Below are positions 3,343-5,600 of a stretch of DNA of 5,600 nucleotides, in pieces. Numbering within the stretch: position 1 is the stretch's first letter; each line of letters begins with the position of its first letter. The notes under the pieces are model-generated. The model was not told the origin of the DNA and made no database searches. It saw nothing but the letters and a program-made list of their open reading frames with translations. The stretch comes from an uncultured Bacilli bacterium (lineage in GTDB: Bacteria > Bacillota_I > Bacilli_A > RF39 > UBA660). The stretch is taken from NCBI GenBank assembly GCA_947628325.1, contig CANQZL010000108.1, positions 1-5,600 on the forward strand. The letters are read 5' to 3'. The translations under genes were made by a program, and so were the position numbers.

Positions 3343-5600
3343 ATGGTAACTATAAAAAAAGAAAATAAACCTAAAAATAATAATAAGAAAGCGATAGAAG
3401 TAACTAAAGTTAAAAGACCAAATAATAATAAACCTGTACCAGTTGTAGTTACAAATCAAAAACAAAAAAAGAAATTAAAGAAAAAGAAATCTGGTAAAAT
3501 ATTAAACATTATCTTATCATTATTTATGGTATTAGGTATTTTAATAATGTGTGCTATCATGGCTTTCTGTGGTTATATAGTTCTTACTGCTCCATCTTTT
3601 GAAGCCGACAAACTATATAGTAAAGAAGCAACTATTATATATGATCGTAATGGTAACGAATATGCAAGACTTGGAAGTGAACAAAGAGAACTTAAGACAT
3701 ATGAAGAATTACCAGAAGTATTGATAGATGCTATTGTTGCGACAGAAGATGGTAGATTTTTCCAACATAATGGCTTCGATGTAGTTAGATTTGTTAAAGC
3801 ATCATTTGGTCAATTTTCAGGTCAAGATGGAGCTGGTGGTGCTTCTACCTTAACAATGCAAGTTGCCAAGAATACTTTTTCTAAAAAAGATGGAAAAGTT
3901 GCTGCTGGGCTTAACTCAGCAGGTATTACCCGTAAATTCCATGATATATATATGTCAATATTCTTAATTGAAAAGAATTACACTAAAGAAGAAATTATGG
4001 AATTCTATGTTAATTCAGCTTTCTTAGGACAATGGAGTTATGGTGTTGAACAAGCTTCTCAAACCTACTTTGGTAAATCTGTTTCTGATTTATCCTTAGC
4101 TGAAGCTGTTATCATAGCTGGAGCATTTAATGCCCCAACTATGTATAATCCGTTTAATAGTATTGAATTAACTGAACAAAGACGTGATACTGTCTTAAAT
4201 CTTATGGTAAAACATGAGTATATTACTGAAGAACAAGCTCAAGAAGTTAGAGATATTCCAATAGAATCATTAATTGTTGAACCTAAATCTATAACAACAA
4301 ATAAATATCAACAATTTATAGATACCGTTTGTAACGAAGTAGAAAACTATTTTAAAGAATTATATAATGATCCAGAAGGTAACTACAATCCTTATGTTGT
4401 ACCAATGGAAATATATTCAACTATGGATCCTGAAATACAAGATACAATGGTTAAGTTAAATAATGGTGAACTTGGTTACAAATGGACAATTCCAAAATAT
4501 ATGAAAAATAATGAAGATAAACTTAATGTTTCAGCAACAGTTACTGATGTTCGTGATGGTTCAGTTTTAGCTGTTAATAATGGTCGAAATCAAAATGGTG
4601 AAAGACAATTAATAAGATCATTATCTCATTATCAACCAGGTTCAACTATCAAACCAATAATGGATTATGGCCCATTTATCGAATATAATAATGGTAATCC
4701 AGGAACCTTGTTCATCGACCAAAAGATGACCTACTCTACAGGACAAGTTATTTCAAATTCCGATGGTGTTTATAAAGGTGTTATGACTATGCGTCAAGCC
4801 TTAGCCCAATCAAGAAATATCCCAGCTGTTCAAGCATTTATGGCAGTTGATCGAACAAAAATTGGTAAATTTGCCAATGCTTTAGGTATTGACTATTATA
4901 AATATGATAGCTACGGAAACGTAATTGATACAACCTTATATGAATCATATGCGGTTGGTGGAGGACTTGAAGTTAGTACCCAACAAATGGCTGGTGCTTA
5001 TGGAGCATTTGCTAGAGGTGGCTACTACATAGAACCTTATACATTTACTAAAGTAATTTTAAGAGAAACTGATGAAGTATTTGAAAAGAAATATGAAAAA
5101 ATTCAAGCTATGAGCCCTGAAACAGCATATATGATTACTGATATGTTAATGACTGCTACATCACAAGGTGTTGGTGGTACTATTAGAGTTAGTGGTACTC
5201 AAGTAGCTTCTAAATCAGGTACTTCTACATATGATTCAGCATCTTTAAAAGCTAATGGAGCTCCTATTACAACTTCTGCTGATAACTGGGGTATCTTATA
5301 TTCTCCAGATTATGTAATATCAGTTAGATATGGAGTTGATCAATTAGAACCTAATGTTTATACAACAACATTAGAAGGAGCTGCTGAAAGAAGAAAAATA
5401 ACTGGAACTTTAGCAAATAATATTTTTAAACCAAATTCAAAATTTACTAAACCAGATGGTGTAATATCTGCAAGTTATGAATTAGAAACAAATCCGGCTG
5501 AATTGCCCTCGGCGTATACGCCGACTAATTTAATATCTACAGAGCTTTTTAAAAAGGGGACAGAGCCTAGTGAGATATCAAAAAGGTTTAGTGCGTTAGA
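3343..5600 (+). CDS. ponA: Class A penicillin-binding protein, bifunctional transglycosylase/transpeptidase (3' end missing)
   Basis: This enzyme polymerises lipid II into glycan strands and cross-links stem peptides on the outer face of the membrane. The visible 752 residues contain a Lys/Asn-rich cytoplasmic tail (1-52) and one transmembrane helix (53-80). The GT51 domain follows: EDGRFFQHNGFD (catalytic Glu135), GGASTLTMQVAKN (165-177), RKFHD (197-201), IMEFYVN, YGVEQASQTYFGKS, and LAEAVIIAG with NAPTMYNP. The transpeptidase domain has S434-TIK437 (nucleophile Ser434), S490-R-N492 and KSGTS (624-628). Both modules look complete. Odd points: Asp201 replaces the usual Glu of RKxxE, KSG replaces the commoner KTG, and codon use changes sharply after residue 717. 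ATG 3343 has AAAGGAG (3329-3335) 7 nt upstream, inside recU. GpsB, its usual partner, is encoded divergently. The C-terminal part is off the window. Confidence 0.97.
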   Translation, partial: MVTIKKENKPKNNNKKAIEVTKVKRPNNNKPVPVVVTNQKQKKKLKKKKSGKILNIILSLFMVLGILIMCAIMAFCGYIVLTAPSFEADKLYSKEATIIYDRNGNEYARLGSEQRELKTYEELPEVLIDAIVATEDGRFFQHNGFDVVRFVKASFGQFSGQDGAGGASTLTMQVAKNTFSKKDGKVAAGLNSAGITRKFHDIYMSIFLIEKNYTKEEIMEFYVNSAFLGQWSYGVEQASQTYFGKSVSDLSLAEAVIIAGAFNAPTMYNPFNSIELTEQRRDTVLNLMVKHEYITEEQAQEVRDIPIESLIVEPKSITTNKYQQFIDTVCNEVENYFKELYNDPEGNYNPYVVPMEIYSTMDPEIQDTMVKLNNGELGYKWTIPKYMKNNEDKLNVSATVTDVRDGSVLAVNNGRNQNGERQLIRSLSHYQPGSTIKPIMDYGPFIEYNNGNPGTLFIDQKMTYSTGQVISNSDGVYKGVMTMRQALAQSRNIPAVQAFMAVDRTKIGKFANALGIDYYKYDSYGNVIDTTLYESYAVGGGLEVSTQQMAGAYGAFARGGYYIEPYTFTKVILRETDEVFEKKYEKIQAMSPETAYMITDMLMTATSQGVGGTIRVSGTQVASKSGTSTYDSASLKANGAPITTSADNWGILYSPDYVISVRYGVDQLEPNVYTTTLEGAAERRKITGTLANNIFKPNSKFTKPDGVISASYELETNPAELPSAYTPTNLISTELFKKGTEPSEISKRFSAL
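5509..5524. repeat. Perfect 16-bp GC-rich palindrome within the PBP coding sequence
   Basis: TCGGCGTATACGCCGA is identical to its reverse complement. As RNA it would fold to a 6-bp stem, UCGGCG/CGCCGA, with a UAUA loop. It is the most GC-rich spot in an otherwise very AT-rich gene and encodes part of PSAYTPT, just after the transpeptidase domain. No T tract follows, so it is not a standard terminator. Its role is unknown. Confidence 0.6.

Noticed and set aside
1..5600. Use of genetic code 4 (TGA as tryptophan), since no complete gene here ends in TGA
   Set aside because: All tryptophans in the translated genes are TGG and no gene contains an in-frame TGA. Five stops are too few to infer avoidance.
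1..5600. Mobile element, CRISPR array, toxin-antitoxin or defence system
   Set aside because: No transposase or integrase motifs, terminal repeats, spaced direct-repeat arrays or tRNA-like attachment sites were seen; all long ORFs are housekeeping genes.

Overview
This is an AT-rich chromosomal core region of a low-GC Bacillota. The gene set points to the Bacilli and neighbouring lineages: a B-type RNase P RNA, GpsB, RecU next to a class A penicillin-binding protein, and a Gram-positive-style LexA box at recA. The organism makes peptidoglycan, because GpsB, RodZ and a bifunctional PBP are all present, so it is not a wall-less mycoplasma. All tryptophans seen are TGG, and no gene needs TGA as a sense codon. 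The species cannot be named from the window; an Erysipelotrichia-like or uncultured gut Bacilli lineage is a guess.

Layout. Positions 1-2625 lie on the minus strand. In transcription order they hold a possible 30-aa small ORF (2533-2625), gpsB (2159-2488), rnpB (about 1801-2149), rodZ (1284-1766) and pgsA (650-1276). A strong intrinsic terminator (606-643) ends that unit. recA (504 to beyond position 1, 5' part only) follows with its own promoter and an SOS box. A strong sigma-A-type promoter (2514-2543) serves gpsB. No clear promoter or terminator separates gpsB, rnpB, rodZ and pgsA, so they may be one transcription unit. The plus strand carries recU (2777-3340) and, 2 nt later, a class A PBP gene (3343 to beyond 5600, 3' end missing). 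The 150-bp AT-rich gap 2626-2776 separates the two divergent units.

How the genes fit together. Most of the window concerns the cell envelope. GpsB recruits class A PBPs in related bacteria, and such a PBP is encoded just across the divergent gap. RodZ couples the elongation machinery to the membrane, and PgsA makes the precursor of phosphatidylglycerol. RecU and RecA act in homologous recombination and repair. Two neighbourhoods that are separate in Bacillus subtilis (recU-ponA/gpsB-rnpB and rodZ-pgsA-recA) are joined here, and cinA, normally between pgsA and recA, is absent.

Points for a second look: a GC-rich perfect 16-bp palindrome with an abrupt codon-usage change near the 3' end of the PBP fragment; a Glu-to-Asp change in a catalytic motif of the PBP glycosyltransferase domain; a strong-SD small ORF ahead of gpsB; rnpB apparently embedded in a protein operon; and a shortened RodZ starting at TTG. 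I found no mobile element, CRISPR array, tRNA or defence system.
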